From positions 124,001 to 188,000 of the forward strand of contig NZ_BDBC01000020.1 in the NCBI RefSeq assembly GCF_001612785.1: 64,000 nt of DNA, read 5' to 3'. Source of the stretch: Nocardia beijingensis NBRC 16342. Lineage in GTDB: Bacteria; Actinomycetota; Actinomycetes; Mycobacteriales; Mycobacteriaceae. The notes beneath the pieces were generated by a model that saw nothing but the letters and a program-made list of their open reading frames with translations, did not search any database and was not told where the DNA came from. Positions 29,264 through 37,777 of this stretch are shown here, one piece after another. Each line of letters begins with the position of its first letter. Positions within the stretch are counted from its first letter, which is position 1. The position numbers and the translations under genes were made by a program.

Positions 29264-29941
29264 TCAGTCGGACTCGCGAGCGCCTTGGTCGAGCCGGAAG
29301 GGCGGGTACTCGTCCCGCATCAGACCGGCGTAGGCCTGCACCCGGATGATCCAGCGGTTGACGCCCATCACGAAGTCGTAGAGCCCCTGCGGGTAGCGCG
29401 CCGTGAACAACAACGCGATCAACGCGACGATCAGCAGGATGCTCAGCAACGAGAGGGAGCCGCCGCCCCAGTCGTCACCATCGCTCCCGGCGACCGCGAT
29501 GCCGCCGCTCACCACCGCGGCGACGATCAGATAGTGCGGAATCGCCAGCAACCACCACTTCACCAGCACCAGACCACGATGCAACGTCTCCGGATAGTCG
29601 ATCTCCAAGTCGGCCGGGTAGTCCCCGTCCGGTCGCAGGCTGAACGGCGGGTACTTGTCGGTGCCGAGCACCGAGAGCGCGTAGAAGGTCACCCGCCATC
29701 CCCAGCGCATGACGCCGACGTTGAAGTCGAACAGCCGACGCGGGTATCTGCCGGTGATCAGGATGGCGACGAAGGCGACCACCGTCAGCACCGCGTACGC
29801 GATGTGCAGGAAGAACAACACAACGTAGTGCGGAATCGCCAGCAGCCATTTGACCAGCCACAGCCATCGGGACAGCGCGGGGTCCAGATCGCCTCGAACA
29901 CGAATCGGGCTGGGCGGCGCGGCGGGCTTCTCGAGTTCCAT
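29264..29941 (-). CDS. DUF4389 membrane protein with internal duplication
   Basis: This 225-residue protein has two similar halves. Each begins with a helix ending LLAIPHY (WLVKWLLAIPHYVVLFF and VKWWLLAIPHYLIVAAV), continues with a second helix, an R-Y-P-[RQ] turn (TGRYPRRLFDFNVGVMRW and TARYPQGLYDFVMGVNRW) and ends KYPPFSL or EYPPFRL. This is the DUF4389 pattern, a family of unknown function. ATG 29941 has AAAGGAG eight bases upstream. It is divergent from the LpqS-like gene. The duplication suggests a two-fold symmetric membrane unit; no function can be assigned. Confidence 0.85.
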   Translation of the reverse strand: MELEKPAAPPSPIRVRGDLDPALSRWLWLVKWLLAIPHYVVLFFLHIAYAVLTVVAFVAILITGRYPRRLFDFNVGVMRWGWRVTFYALSVLGTDKYPPFSLRPDGDYPADLEIDYPETLHRGLVLVKWWLLAIPHYLIVAAVVSGGIAVAGSDGDDWGGGSLSLLSILLIVALIALLFTARYPQGLYDFVMGVNRWIIRVQAYAGLMRDEYPPFRLDQGARESD

Positions 29942-30168
29942 GAGCAACGCTCCTTTGGTTGCTGTGATCCATGCCACAACCAATAGATGTCCTGATTGTC
30001 GCGTATCCGGCCGCCCGCGAACGGCACCATCCGATACCGACACGCCAACGAATCGGGGTGCACGGCGGTCTTCGGCAAACGAGGCGCGTTGCGCCGCAGC
30101 CGATGCCACTCGCGGCGCCGATCCCACCCGCCGATCCCGGTGCGGACGGACTTGTACCATCGGAAGGC

Positions 30169-30585
30169 GTGACGTTCGGCGCGCTGCGGCTACCGGTGAT
30201 CCGGGTGATCGTGGTACTCGCGTACACCGTGTGGGTGGTCGCCATGGCGGTGCCCCAGTGCCACGTCTTCGGCCACGTCGTCGCCTCACACGCCCACATC
30301 GAAGCGTCCGGGCCGGGCATGGTCTCCACCGTCTCCCCGGCGATCCTCGCCGACCGGCATCAGCACGTCGCCGAGCCGGACCGGCACGTGCCCGCCGACG
30401 GGGTGCTCGCCGCCCTGCCGCGCGCTGTCTCGCTGCTGCTGTTGGTGCTGCTCGCGGCCGTGTCGGTGTTGCTGGTGACGCCCGTGTCCGCGCTCCAGGG
30501 CGGTGTGCGCGCACCCCCGGTCGCGACCCTCCCGGTGTATCCGGGCAGAGACAGACTCACTCGATTCGGCATCGATCGGAACTGA
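30169..30585 (+). CDS. LpqS-like, histidine-rich membrane-anchored protein
   Basis: This 138-residue protein has an N-terminal membrane segment (about residues 8-25, IRVIVVLAYTVWVVAMAV), a His-rich stretch (CHVFGHVVASHAH, then DRHQHVAEPDRH), a second membrane segment (PRAVSLLLLVLLAAVSVLLV) and a conserved tail ending PGRDRLTRFGIDRN. That tail matches LpqS of mycobacteria (GQDLLTRF near the end). The Cys after VPQ is not a good lipobox. The following genes are cysK2 and an MFS transporter, as in Rv0847-Rv0849, a copper-induced group. GTG 30169 lies 8 bases after TACCAT (30155-30160), suggesting a leaderless start. I did not find a RicR-type operator. Copper binding is inferred from His content and context. 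Confidence 0.7.
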   Translation: MTFGALRLPVIRVIVVLAYTVWVVAMAVPQCHVFGHVVASHAHIEASGPGMVSTVSPAILADRHQHVAEPDRHVPADGVLAALPRAVSLLLLVLLAAVSVLLVTPVSALQGGVRAPPVATLPVYPGRDRLTRFGIDRN

Positions 30586-30690
30586 TCGGTCAGCGTCAGG
30601 CCGGAGCCTGCCGGGGCCCGGCCGGTGTTCGTGCGAAGTCCGCACTCACACCGTCGCCGCACGGCGACCGCACAGAATCGACGATTCCCC

Positions 30691-31857
30691 ATGACTTCTG
30701 CGCTGCAGAACCCGGCTGTGCCCGATCCAGCTCCACGCGAGACGTCCCCGCTCGCCAGCCCGGCGAGTCTCCTGACGGTGGCCCAGCGCTGTCCGCGTCC
30801 GGCCACCATGGTGGGCAACACTCCGGTGCTCTGGATCACCGAACCGCTCGACGGCGCGACGCGACCGGACGGTCGCGGCTTCTGGGCCAAACTGGAGGGC
30901 GCCAACCCCGGCGGGATGAAGGACCGGCCCGCGCTGCACATGGTCGAACGCGCCATCGCGCGCGGCGACCTCGCTCCGGGCGCACCGATCATCGAATCCA
31001 CCAGCGGCACTCTGGGTTTGGGCCTCGCGCTGGCGGGCATGGTGTACCACCACCCGGTCACGCTGGTCACCGATCCCGGGATGGAACCGCTCATGCATCG
31101 CATGCTCGCGGCCTACGGCGCGCGGGTGGAACTGGTCACCGAGCCGCACCCGACCGGCGGCTGGCAGCAGGCGCGCCGTGACCGCGTCGCCGAACTGCTG
31201 GCGCGCGAACCCCGGGCGTGGTGCCCGGACCAGTACCGCAATCCCGACAACCGCGACGCCTATCAGACCCTGGCGCTCGAGCTGGTCGCCCAGCTGGGGC
31301 GGATCGACGTCCTGGTCTGTTCGGTCGGCACGGGCGGCCATTCCGCGGGAATCACGCGCACGCTGCGCCGATACTTCCCGCACCTGCGCCTGGTCGGCGT
31401 CGACACCGTGGCGTCCACGATCTTCGGACAGCCCGCGGGGCCGCGGCTGATGCGCGGGCTGGGTTCGAGTATCCATCCGGACAACGTCGATTATTCGGCG
31501 TTCGACGAGGTCCACTGGGTCGCGCCCGCGGAGGCGGTGTGGGCTTGCCGCAGGCTCGCCGCGACCCACCACGCCAGCGGCGGTTGGAGCGTCGGCGCGG
31601 TAGCCCTGGTCGCGGGCTGGCTGGCCCGCACCGGCGATCCGGCCACACGGATCGCCGCGGTCTTCCCCGACGGTCCGCTGCGCTACTTCGACACGGTGTA
31701 CAACGACGACTACTGCCGCGAGCACGGCCTGCTCGGCGTCGCACCGCCCGCCGCACCGCGGCACATCGCACATCCCGGCGATGCCGTCGCGGTCTCGTGG
31801 ACCCGATGCACGACGGTGGTCGATCCGCGTGGCGCCGGGCGGGAGCGGACGCGATGA
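30691..31857 (+). CDS. cysK2: CysK2-type PLP enzyme, probable S-sulfocysteine synthase
   Basis: This 388-residue fold-type II PLP enzyme has Lys77 in [13 protein letters not shown] as the Schiff-base residue, [15 protein letters not shown] as the substrate loop and [19 protein letters not shown] as the phosphate loop. The MKDRPA rather than SxKDR motif and the longer C-terminus match CysK2 (Rv0848), which uses O-phosphoserine and thiosulfate to make S-sulfocysteine. ATG 30691 has no strong ribosome binding site. The 3' end overlaps the MFS gene as ATGA. Together with the LpqS-like gene this suggests a thiol-based stress response; the reaction is carried over from the mycobacterial enzyme. Confidence 0.87.
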   Translation: MTSALQNPAVPDPAPRETSPLASPASLLTVAQRCPRPATMVGNTPVLWITEPLDGATRPDGRGFWAKLEGANPGGMKDRPALHMVERAIARGDLAPGAPIIESTSGTLGLGLALAGMVYHHPVTLVTDPGMEPLMHRMLAAYGARVELVTEPHPTGGWQQARRDRVAELLAREPRAWCPDQYRNPDNRDAYQTLALELVAQLGRIDVLVCSVGTGGHSAGITRTLRRYFPHLRLVGVDTVASTIFGQPAGPRLMRGLGSSIHPDNVDYSAFDEVHWVAPAEAVWACRRLAATHHASGGWSVGAVALVAGWLARTGDPATRIAAVFPDGPLRYFDTVYNDDYCREHGLLGVAPPAAPRHIAHPGDAVAVSWTRCTTVVDPRGAGRERTR

Positions 31858-33092
31858 CCGGCCTGATCACCACCTTCCGCGGCTTCAACCGGCCCAGCCG
31901 CATGCTGATGGTCAATCAGTTCGCCATCAACACCGGTTTCTACATGCTGATGCCCTACCTGGCCGGTTACCTGGCCGGTCCGCTCGGGCTCGCCGCGTGG
32001 GCGGTGGGGCTGGTCCTCGGCATCCGCAACTTCGCCCAGCAGGGCATGTTCCTCGTCGGCGGCACGCTGGCCGACCGACTCGGCTACAAACCGCTCATCG
32101 TGGCCGGATGTCTGCTGCGCACCGGCGGTTTCGCGCTGCTCGCGGTCGCGGACACACTGCCCGCGCTCCTGGTGGCCTCGGCCGCGACCGGTTTCGCGGG
32201 CGCGCTGTTCAACCCCGCGGTCCGCGCGTATCTGGCGGTGGATTCGGGTGAGCGCCGGGTGGAGGCGTTCGCCGTGTTCAACGTCTTCTACCAGGCGGGC
32301 ATCCTGTTCGGCCCGATCGCGGGACTCGCGCTGATGGCCGTCGACTTCCGCGCGACCGCCACGGGCGCCGCCGTGGTGTTCGGCGTGCTGACGCTCGCCC
32401 AATTGCGCGCGCTCCCGCAGCACCGGGCCGAACCGAAAACCACTTCGGTGCTGGATGATTGGCGCGTAGTACTGGCCAACCGCCCGTTCCTGCTGTTCGC
32501 CGCGGCGATGATCAGCTCATCGGTCCTGGCCTTCCAGGTCTACCTGGCGTTGCCCGTGCACGCCGCGCGGATCGCGGGCGACTCGGCGACGATGCTGATG
32601 ACGGCGGTGTTCGTGCTGTCCGGGCTGATCGCGATCGCCGGGCAACTGCGCATCACCCGCTGGTTCGGGCAGCGGTGGGGCCGCGCGCACAGCCTGGCAA
32701 TGGGCATGGCGATCCTCGCGTCCGCGTTCGTTCCGCTGGTGCTGATCCCCGGCACCGGCATCGGCGTGTGGCCCGCGATCGGCGCGCTGCTCGCCACCGC
32801 CGCCGTACTGGGAATCGGTGCGGCAGCGGTGTTTCCGTTCGAGATGGACACCGTGGTCGCGCTGTCGGGCAACCGTCTGGTGGCGACGCACTACGGCCTC
32901 TACAACACCATCGTCGGCATCGGCATCCTCCTCGGGAATCTGGGCATCGGAGCGCTGCTCGACCGCACGCGCGAAGCCGGGATGACCGCACTGGCGTGGG
33001 CCGCGCTCGTCGCCGTCGGCGCTGTCGCGGCGGGCGGGCTGTTCTCACTCGCCCGGTCCGGACGGCTCGACGCTCCCGTCCCGATCGGCTGA
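31854..33092 (+). CDS. MFS transporter (Rv0849-like)
   Basis: This 412-residue protein has 12 predicted membrane helices. The motif-A region is [17 protein letters not shown] between helices 2 and 3, and the start [20 protein letters not shown] matches MFS drug/metabolite transporters of the Rv0849 type. ATG 31854 overlaps the cysK2 stop (ATGA) with GGGAG upstream. It forms the third gene of the LpqS-CysK2 unit and probably moves a product or toxic compound of that pathway, but the substrate is unknown. A 14-bp hairpin follows the stop. Confidence 0.85.
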   Translation: MTGLITTFRGFNRPSRMLMVNQFAINTGFYMLMPYLAGYLAGPLGLAAWAVGLVLGIRNFAQQGMFLVGGTLADRLGYKPLIVAGCLLRTGGFALLAVADTLPALLVASAATGFAGALFNPAVRAYLAVDSGERRVEAFAVFNVFYQAGILFGPIAGLALMAVDFRATATGAAVVFGVLTLAQLRALPQHRAEPKTTSVLDDWRVVLANRPFLLFAAAMISSSVLAFQVYLALPVHAARIAGDSATMLMTAVFVLSGLIAIAGQLRITRWFGQRWGRAHSLAMGMAILASAFVPLVLIPGTGIGVWPAIGALLATAAVLGIGAAAVFPFEMDTVVALSGNRLVATHYGLYNTIVGIGILLGNLGIGALLDRTREAGMTALAWAALVAVGAVAAGGLFSLARSGRLDAPVPIG

Positions 33093-33099
33093 ACGGTTC

Positions 33100-33132
33100 G
33101 GCCGTCCCGGATGCGCGTCATCCGGGACGGCC
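33100..33132. terminator. Bidirectional hairpin terminator after the MFS gene
   Basis: A perfect 14-bp stem (33100-33113 with 33119-33132, 5-base loop) sits between the MFS stop and the convergent small gene ending at 33137. Confidence 0.85.
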
Positions 33133-33136
33133 GGCC

Positions 33137-33457
33137 TCAGGCCGGGCCGCTCGATTGCGCCGAATACAGGCTGACCTCGCCGTCCTCGCTGAGAAACGCG
33201 TTGACCAGCATGGTGCGGGTGGTGCGCAGTTCCTCTTCGTCCGGCGCGGCGGTGGTGATCGAGATCTGCGGGATGACCGCCCAGTTGACCACGTAGCGCT
33301 CCGGCGGGCCGTCGTCGTCGGAGAGCCGGGCGAGCCGGAAGACCGAGACGGTTTTGCGGACGATCAGATTACGCACGACCTCCGCGATTCGCTCAGGGTC
33401 TTCCAGTGCGAACATGAAGCCGAATGTCAGCTCCGGCGATGACACGTAGGCGGGCAC
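33137..33457 (-). CDS. Conserved hypothetical 106-residue protein
   Basis: The frame runs up to 34351, but GTG 33457 is the likely start: TAGCCT (33466-33471) precedes it by 8 bases, a leaderless arrangement, and the upstream frame is not coding-like. The protein begins MPAYVSSPELTFGFMFALED and alternates strands and helices (RIAEVVRNLIVRKTVSVFRL, RYVVNWAVIPQISITTAAPD, LRTTRTMLVNAFLSEDGEVS). It is soluble, acidic and has no signal peptide. I do not recognise the family. Confidence 0.6.
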   Translation of the reverse strand: MPAYVSSPELTFGFMFALEDPERIAEVVRNLIVRKTVSVFRLARLSDDDGPPERYVVNWAVIPQISITTAAPDEEELRTTRTMLVNAFLSEDGEVSLYSAQSSGPA

Positions 33458-33844
33458 GAATACCGAGGCTAGCCGATCGGGCAGCGGCGCGCAGCGCTCA
33501 CGCGGAATCGGTTGCTGCCCATACGCTCGCCAATTCTCGGAACGCCAGGCCCCGCGCGTGGCCGGTTGACCTATCCGTAACGGAACATAACGATTTCCCG
33601 GCAGCTTTCGGATTCGCAGACCAGAGTGTTGCGTGGCTTCCGCTACCGCGCTTTCCTGAAAGTGTCCCGATTTCTCGGACCGTCTTCTCTCGCATCGTCG
33701 CGGAATTCCCGGTTTCTCTGCCGTGCCGGTGGAACGTGGGATGGCAGCCGGGTGCGGGACTGCGCCGGAGCCGAGGGGCGCCCCTCCCCGAAATCCCCCT
33801 CGGCCCTGGCGTATCCAGGATTCATCGTGTCGCAGAGGTATGTC
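33458..33844. other. Intergenic region with a candidate promoter for the DUF4254 gene
   Basis: This ~390-base divergent region has no recognisable gene. TTGACC (33566-33571), a 16-base spacer and TAACGA (33588-33593) could be a promoter reading right, which would give the DUF4254 gene a leader of about 245 bases. CCGTAACGG in the spacer is a perfect short palindrome. Confidence 0.4.
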
Positions 33845-34375
33845 ATGCCCACCCAATACGCTCAGCGCAGTTTCGGAGCCGAAGAGCTTCCGCCGCCGTC
33901 CGCACTCCTTCGCGCGATTCGCGAACCAGGCGACGACCAGCACCGGCACAGCGTGCTGCACGCCGCGCGGAAACTCGTCGACTGCCATGAGCGACGGCAG
34001 CGGGCGCTGGAGCGGGCACACGCCCCGGAGGCATCCAGCACCCGCGTCGCGGCGTGCACCCAGCAAGTGGAGAACATCGACGGCTGCCGCGCGGAATGGA
34101 TCGCGCGGATCGACGCCTGGGTGGCCGCGAACGTGCAGCACCGGGAAGGTGCTTCCCTGCACACCGAGACGCTCGGCGCGGTCATCGACCGAATCGCGGC
34201 CAAATGGGTTGCCGCTCGTCACTCTTTGGACGAGGAGATCACGAGCGGGCCGCACCCGGCGCAGGCGGGCGGGGAAGCCCACCTGCAATGGTCCAGGCTC
34301 GCCGAACTGCTCGACGGGTATCAGGATCTGATCACCGACGTCCTCCAGCACCGGCGCAGGCTGCCGGTGTGGTGA
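33845..34375 (+). CDS. DUF4254 domain protein
   Basis: This 176-residue, mostly helical protein reads LPPPSALLRAIREPG, VLHAARKLVDCHERRQRALE, then CRAEWIARIDAWVAANVQ and HTETLGAVIDRIAAKWVAAR, closing with WSRLAELLDGYQDLITDVLQ. This matches DUF4254, a family of unknown function that is abundant in Nocardia and Rhodococcus, usually present as many scattered paralogues. ATG 33845 has AGAGG six bases upstream; the longer open frame is not coding-like. It ends one base before the convergent 105-residue gene. No function can be assigned. Confidence 0.8.
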   Translation: MPTQYAQRSFGAEELPPPSALLRAIREPGDDQHRHSVLHAARKLVDCHERRQRALERAHAPEASSTRVAACTQQVENIDGCRAEWIARIDAWVAANVQHREGASLHTETLGAVIDRIAAKWVAARHSLDEEITSGPHPAQAGGEAHLQWSRLAELLDGYQDLITDVLQHRRRLPVW

Positions 34376-34693
34376 TCAGCGCGGCTCGTCCACCTCGGGC
34401 TCGACCACCTCGGCGTCGAGAAACGCCTCCGTCGCGTCCGCCCGCGGTTTCGGCACCGTGACCTCGGCCTCGTCGCCGAGGTCACGATCGAGATCCCGCT
34501 GCGCCTGCGCGTCCTTGCGCGCCGCGGCCGCCGCCTCGTTCATCTCGATGGCGTCGGTGATCCACTCACCGATCTCCCTGGTGACCTCGGAGACGGTCCC
34601 CGTGATGATGTTGGCGATATTGCCGACGTGCTTGGCGCCGGAGGACGTCAATTCCTGAATGAGATCCTTGCGGCTCTCGAATTTCCCGATCAT
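34376..34693 (-). CDS. Small acidic protein in the desA3 operon, unknown function
   Basis: This 105-residue protein has an amphipathic helical N-terminal half (SRKDLIQELTSSGAKHVGNI, ITGTVSEVTREIGEWITDAI) and a charged tail ending ATEAFLDAEVVEPEVDEPR, with a coiled-coil-like stretch (AAAAARKDAQAQRDLDRDLG). Its ATG abuts the desA3 stop (TGA then ATG with no gap), so it is translated with the desaturase. I do not recognise it as a known family. A role in membrane association of the desaturase system is possible but only suggested by location. Confidence 0.72.
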   Translation of the reverse strand: MIGKFESRKDLIQELTSSGAKHVGNIANIITGTVSEVTREIGEWITDAIEMNEAAAAARKDAQAQRDLDRDLGDEAEVTVPKPRADATEAFLDAEVVEPEVDEPR

Positions 34694-35842
34694 TCACACG
34701 CCCGCTTCGCTCGCCTTTCGCTGACGCATCACGATAACACCGGGCGACGGCTCGCTCTCGACCCAGCGCGGCGGCAGTGCCAGCTTGAAAATCTTCTTCC
34801 ACACCGAGCCGATCTGCTTACCGAGCGGGCCGGTGTTGTACGGCAAACCGTACTTTTCACACAATGCGCGCACGGTCGGCGCCATCTCCGGATAACGGCT
34901 GGCGGGCAGGTCGGGAAACAGATGGTGCTCGATCTGATGCGACAAATTCCCGGACATGATGTGGAACAGCTTGCTGCCGGTGATGTTGGCCGAGCCGAGC
35001 ATCTGCCGGATGTACCACTCGCCGCGGGTCTCGTCCGCGGTCTCCTCCTCGGTGAACGTCTGTACGCCGGTCGGGAAGTGACCGCAGAAGATGATGGCGA
35101 AGGCCCACACGTTGCGCACCAGGTTGGCGGTGACGTTACCGGCCAAGGTGTGGAAGAACAGCGGCCCGGTCAGCGCGGGGAACACCAGGTAGTCCTTGAG
35201 CACCTGCTTGCCGGCCTTGCGCCACTGGCCGAGCAGCAGCCGCTTGACCTCCGGCCACTTCTTCTTCCCCGCCAGGATGTTCTCGACCTCGAGGTCGTGG
35301 CCCATGACGCCCCACTCGAACAGCATCATGAGCACGAAGGCGTACAGCGGCTGACCGAGCCGCAGCACGTTCCACTCCTGCGCCTCGTCCATGCGCAGGA
35401 TGGAGTAGCCGATGTCGCGGTCCTTGTTGTGGATATTGGTGTAGGTGTGGTGCAGGTAGTTGTGCGAGTGCTTCCACTGGTCGGCCGGGCAGACGGTGTC
35501 CCATTCGAAGACACGGGAATTCAGGCCGGGCTCACGCATCCAGTCGTACTGGCCGTGCATCACGTTGTGGCCGATCTCCATGTTGTCCAGGATCTTCGAC
35601 ACACTCAGCGCCGCCACCGCGGCCAGCCAGAAGGGCGGAAGGAAGCCCAGATACATCAGGCCGCGCCCGGCGATCTCGAATCCGCGCTGCGCCTTGATGA
35701 TCGAGTAGAGGTATTCCCGGTCGCGTTCGCCGAGGTCGGCGACGATCGCGGCGCGCAGCTCGTCGAGTTCGCGGCCGAGCTCTTCGATCTGGTCCGGGCT
35801 CAGGACCAGCGGTCCGTTCTCGGTTTCGGTCAGGATGGTCAT
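34694..35842 (-). CDS. desA3: Membrane fatty acyl-CoA desaturase (DesA3-like)
   Basis: This 382-residue integral membrane di-iron desaturase shows the three histidine boxes: GHNVMHGQYDW, KHSHNYLHHTYTN and LSHQIEHHLFPD. Hydrophobic segments lie between boxes. The family introduces a double bond (delta-9 in mycobacterial DesA3, stearoyl-CoA to oleoyl-CoA), using electrons from the reductase encoded upstream. ATG 35842 is preferred over the longer frame because AAGGGGAG precedes it and MTILTETENGPLVLSPDQ is the usual start. It corresponds to Rv3229c. The next upstream gene, its reductase, is 20 bases away. Control by the divergent TetR is likely. Confidence 0.92.
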   Translation of the reverse strand: MTILTETENGPLVLSPDQIEELGRELDELRAAIVADLGERDREYLYSIIKAQRGFEIAGRGLMYLGFLPPFWLAAVAALSVSKILDNMEIGHNVMHGQYDWMREPGLNSRVFEWDTVCPADQWKHSHNYLHHTYTNIHNKDRDIGYSILRMDEAQEWNVLRLGQPLYAFVLMMLFEWGVMGHDLEVENILAGKKKWPEVKRLLLGQWRKAGKQVLKDYLVFPALTGPLFFHTLAGNVTANLVRNVWAFAIIFCGHFPTGVQTFTEEETADETRGEWYIRQMLGSANITGSKLFHIMSGNLSHQIEHHLFPDLPASRYPEMAPTVRALCEKYGLPYNTGPLGKQIGSVWKKIFKLALPPRWVESEPSPGVIVMRQRKASEAGV

Positions 35843-35862
35843 GATTCGCTCCCCTTCGTGAA

Positions 35863-36984
35863 TCAGATGTCGATGTCGACGTCGCCGACCGGTGCGCTGA
35901 TGCACAGCTGGATCGGCTGGTCGGGGTCGGTGTCGGTCTCGCCGGTGCGCAGGTTGCGCGTGCAGCCGGAGCGGCGCACCGCGGTGCAGGAGAAGCAGAT
36001 CCCCATGCGGCAGCCGTACTCGGGACTGAGGCCGGCGGATTCGGCCTGCTCGAGCAGCGTGGCGCCGTTGTTCGGCGCGCTCACGCCGCTGGCCGAGAAG
36101 CTGACGGTGCCGTGCGCGTCGGCGGCGTCCACCGGCGCGAGCGACAGTGTGAACTCCTCGGAGTGCAGCCGGTCCGCGAGTTGCTCGGCCTCGTAGATCG
36201 TGCGCACCGCGTCCATCAGCGCCGGTGGGCCGCAGACGAAGGTTTCCGCGTCGGCGAACCACGGCGCGACGCGCTCCAGTTCGTCGTAGTCGAAATATCC
36301 GTCGCCCTTCGGCTGGGCGATGTCCACCCACGGCGCATCGGGATCCACCTTCGGCGGCAGGTCCTGCGTGCGGCGCGGATAGCGCAGTTCGACGCGGAAG
36401 TTCGGGTGCCGTCGCGCGATCGCGTCCAGCTCCGCTCGATGCGGCAGCGCGTCGGGCGATTTCGCGTAGTGCAGGAAGACGACCTCGCCAGGATGCTCCT
36501 CCGCGGCGAGCGTGCGCAGCATGGACAGCACCGGCGTGATGCCGCTACCGCCGCTGATCAGCAGCACGCGCCGCGGCCGCGGCCGCGGCAACCGGAACAC
36601 GCCGTCGGCGGGCGTCAGGTCGACCACCATGCCGGGGACGGCGTTGCGGTAGAGGTATTGCGACACCAAGCCGTCCGGATGCGCTTTCACGGTCAGCTGG
36701 ATGCTGCGATCCCGATCGCCTTCCGGGTTCACCGGCGAATAGCACCGCGTGTGCCGCACGCCATCGATCACCACGCCGATCTGGACGTACTGTCCGGCGA
36801 CGTGGCCCTTCCACTGCCGGGTCGGGCGCAGCGTGAGCGTGACCGAACCCGGCGCCGAGCGGCGCACGTGAGTGATTTCGGCCCGCATGTCCCGCACCGT
36901 GAGGGTGGGGCGGACCAGCTCCAGATAGCGATCCAGCGGGTGTGGCGAGGTCAGGGTCTGCACCAGGTTGATGAGATCCACCAT
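35863..36984 (-). CDS. Ferredoxin-type flavin oxidoreductase, electron donor to DesA3
   Basis: This 373-residue protein has three parts. The FAD-binding barrel has AGQYVQIGVVIDG and RCYSPVN. The NAD(P)H domain has LLISGGSGITPVLSMLRTL and ETFVCGPPALMDAV. The C-terminal [2Fe-2S] plant-type ferredoxin domain has YGCRMGICFSC and a fourth Cys in QLCISAP. It shuttles electrons from NAD(P)H to the desaturase and corresponds to Rv3230c. It is the first gene of the desA3 operon, divergent from the TetR gene, with the candidate operator about 50-75 bases upstream. Confidence 0.9.
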   Translation of the reverse strand: MVDLINLVQTLTSPHPLDRYLELVRPTLTVRDMRAEITHVRRSAPGSVTLTLRPTRQWKGHVAGQYVQIGVVIDGVRHTRCYSPVNPEGDRDRSIQLTVKAHPDGLVSQYLYRNAVPGMVVDLTPADGVFRLPRPRPRRVLLISGGSGITPVLSMLRTLAAEEHPGEVVFLHYAKSPDALPHRAELDAIARRHPNFRVELRYPRRTQDLPPKVDPDAPWVDIAQPKGDGYFDYDELERVAPWFADAETFVCGPPALMDAVRTIYEAEQLADRLHSEEFTLSLAPVDAADAHGTVSFSASGVSAPNNGATLLEQAESAGLSPEYGCRMGICFSCTAVRRSGCTRNLRTGETDTDPDQPIQLCISAPVGDVDIDI

Positions 36985-37032
36985 TAGTTCTCCGTGCCTC
37001 TTGTCGGGCTGACGACGTGCGACCGAATTTCA

Positions 37033-37059
37033 GTGCACGTCTGTACACTCAACTAGTGT
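37033..37059. promoter_or_regulatory. Overlapping inverted repeats in the desA3 operon / TetR divergent region
   Basis: GTGCAC-N4-GTACAC (37033-37048, one mismatch) overlaps ACACT-N5-AGTGT (37045-37059). The GTnCAC/GTGnAC character recalls DesT/FabR-type sites that control desaturase genes, so this is the best candidate site for the adjacent TetR protein. Binding is inference. Confidence 0.5.
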
Positions 37060-37128
37060 GACCGATGACCGGGGCTAGGTGTCAACCGGTGAAACATGTG
37101 ACTCGAACTACATCTGGAGATAGGTCGA

Positions 37129-37776
37129 ATGGTGAACGGATGTATGCTCACCGGGATGAGTGAGCAGGCAGCGACCCGAGGCGAACGCAAGGAGCGGACC
37201 AGGCAGGCCCTCCTGGACGGCACCCTCGCGCTGGCCGCCGAGCGCGGATTCGCCGCGCTCAGCCTGCGGGAGATCGCCCGCTCGGCGGGCATCGTGCCCA
37301 CGGCCTTCTACCGGCACTTCGCGTCGCTGGAGGACCTGGGCGCCACCCTGGTCGACGACGGCGTCACGGCGCTGCGGCTGGCGCTGCGGGAAGTCCGCCG
37401 CAATGCCGACGCGGGCCTGTCGGACACGGTGCGCTTCGTGTTCACGCAAGTCGGCCCCAAACGGGAACTGTTCGGCTTCCTCACCAGGGAGCGCCACGGC
37501 GGGTCCGCCGCGCTGCGCACGGCCATCGCCAGGGAGATCCAGCTGATCGTGCGCGAACTGGTCGCCGATCTGTCCCGGATCCGGGTTTTGGACTCCTGGA
37601 CGCCGCGAGACCTGGAGATCGCCGCCGACCTGATGGTCACCACGGTGACCGACGGAATCGCTGCCTACGTGTCGGCCGCACCGCGCGACGAGCAAGCGAT
37701 CATCGATCGCACCGTCCAGCAGATGCGGTTGATCGCGCTCGGCATGGGCGGCTGGCGGCCACCGAAGCGGCGCTAG
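37129..37776 (+). CDS. TetR-family regulator, probable desaturase operon repressor
   Basis: This 215-residue regulator has a TetR helix-turn-helix at about residues 20-65 (ERKERTRQALLDGTLALAAE, LSLREIARSAGIVPTAFYRH) and a helical C-terminal ligand domain. The HTH core IVPTAFYRHF resembles FabR/DesT, the TetR proteins that sense acyl-CoA saturation. ATG 37129 has GGAG nine bases upstream; ATG 37156 is an alternative. It is divergent from the desA3 reductase gene and converges with the UMF1 transporter (1-base gap). Ligand and target are inferred from location and similarity. Confidence 0.87.
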   Translation: MVNGCMLTGMSEQAATRGERKERTRQALLDGTLALAAERGFAALSLREIARSAGIVPTAFYRHFASLEDLGATLVDDGVTALRLALREVRRNADAGLSDTVRFVFTQVGPKRELFGFLTRERHGGSAALRTAIAREIQLIVRELVADLSRIRVLDSWTPRDLEIAADLMVTTVTDGIAAYVSAAPRDEQAIIDRTVQQMRLIALGMGGWRPPKRR

Positions 37777-37777
37777 C

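Noticed and set aside
29942..30168. RicR copper operator in front of the LpqS-like gene
   Set aside because: I searched for TACCC-N5-GGGTA and found no convincing match.
33626..33844. N-terminal extension of the DUF4254 protein
   Set aside because: The frame is open, but codon use is irregular and a good ribosome binding site precedes ATG 33845.
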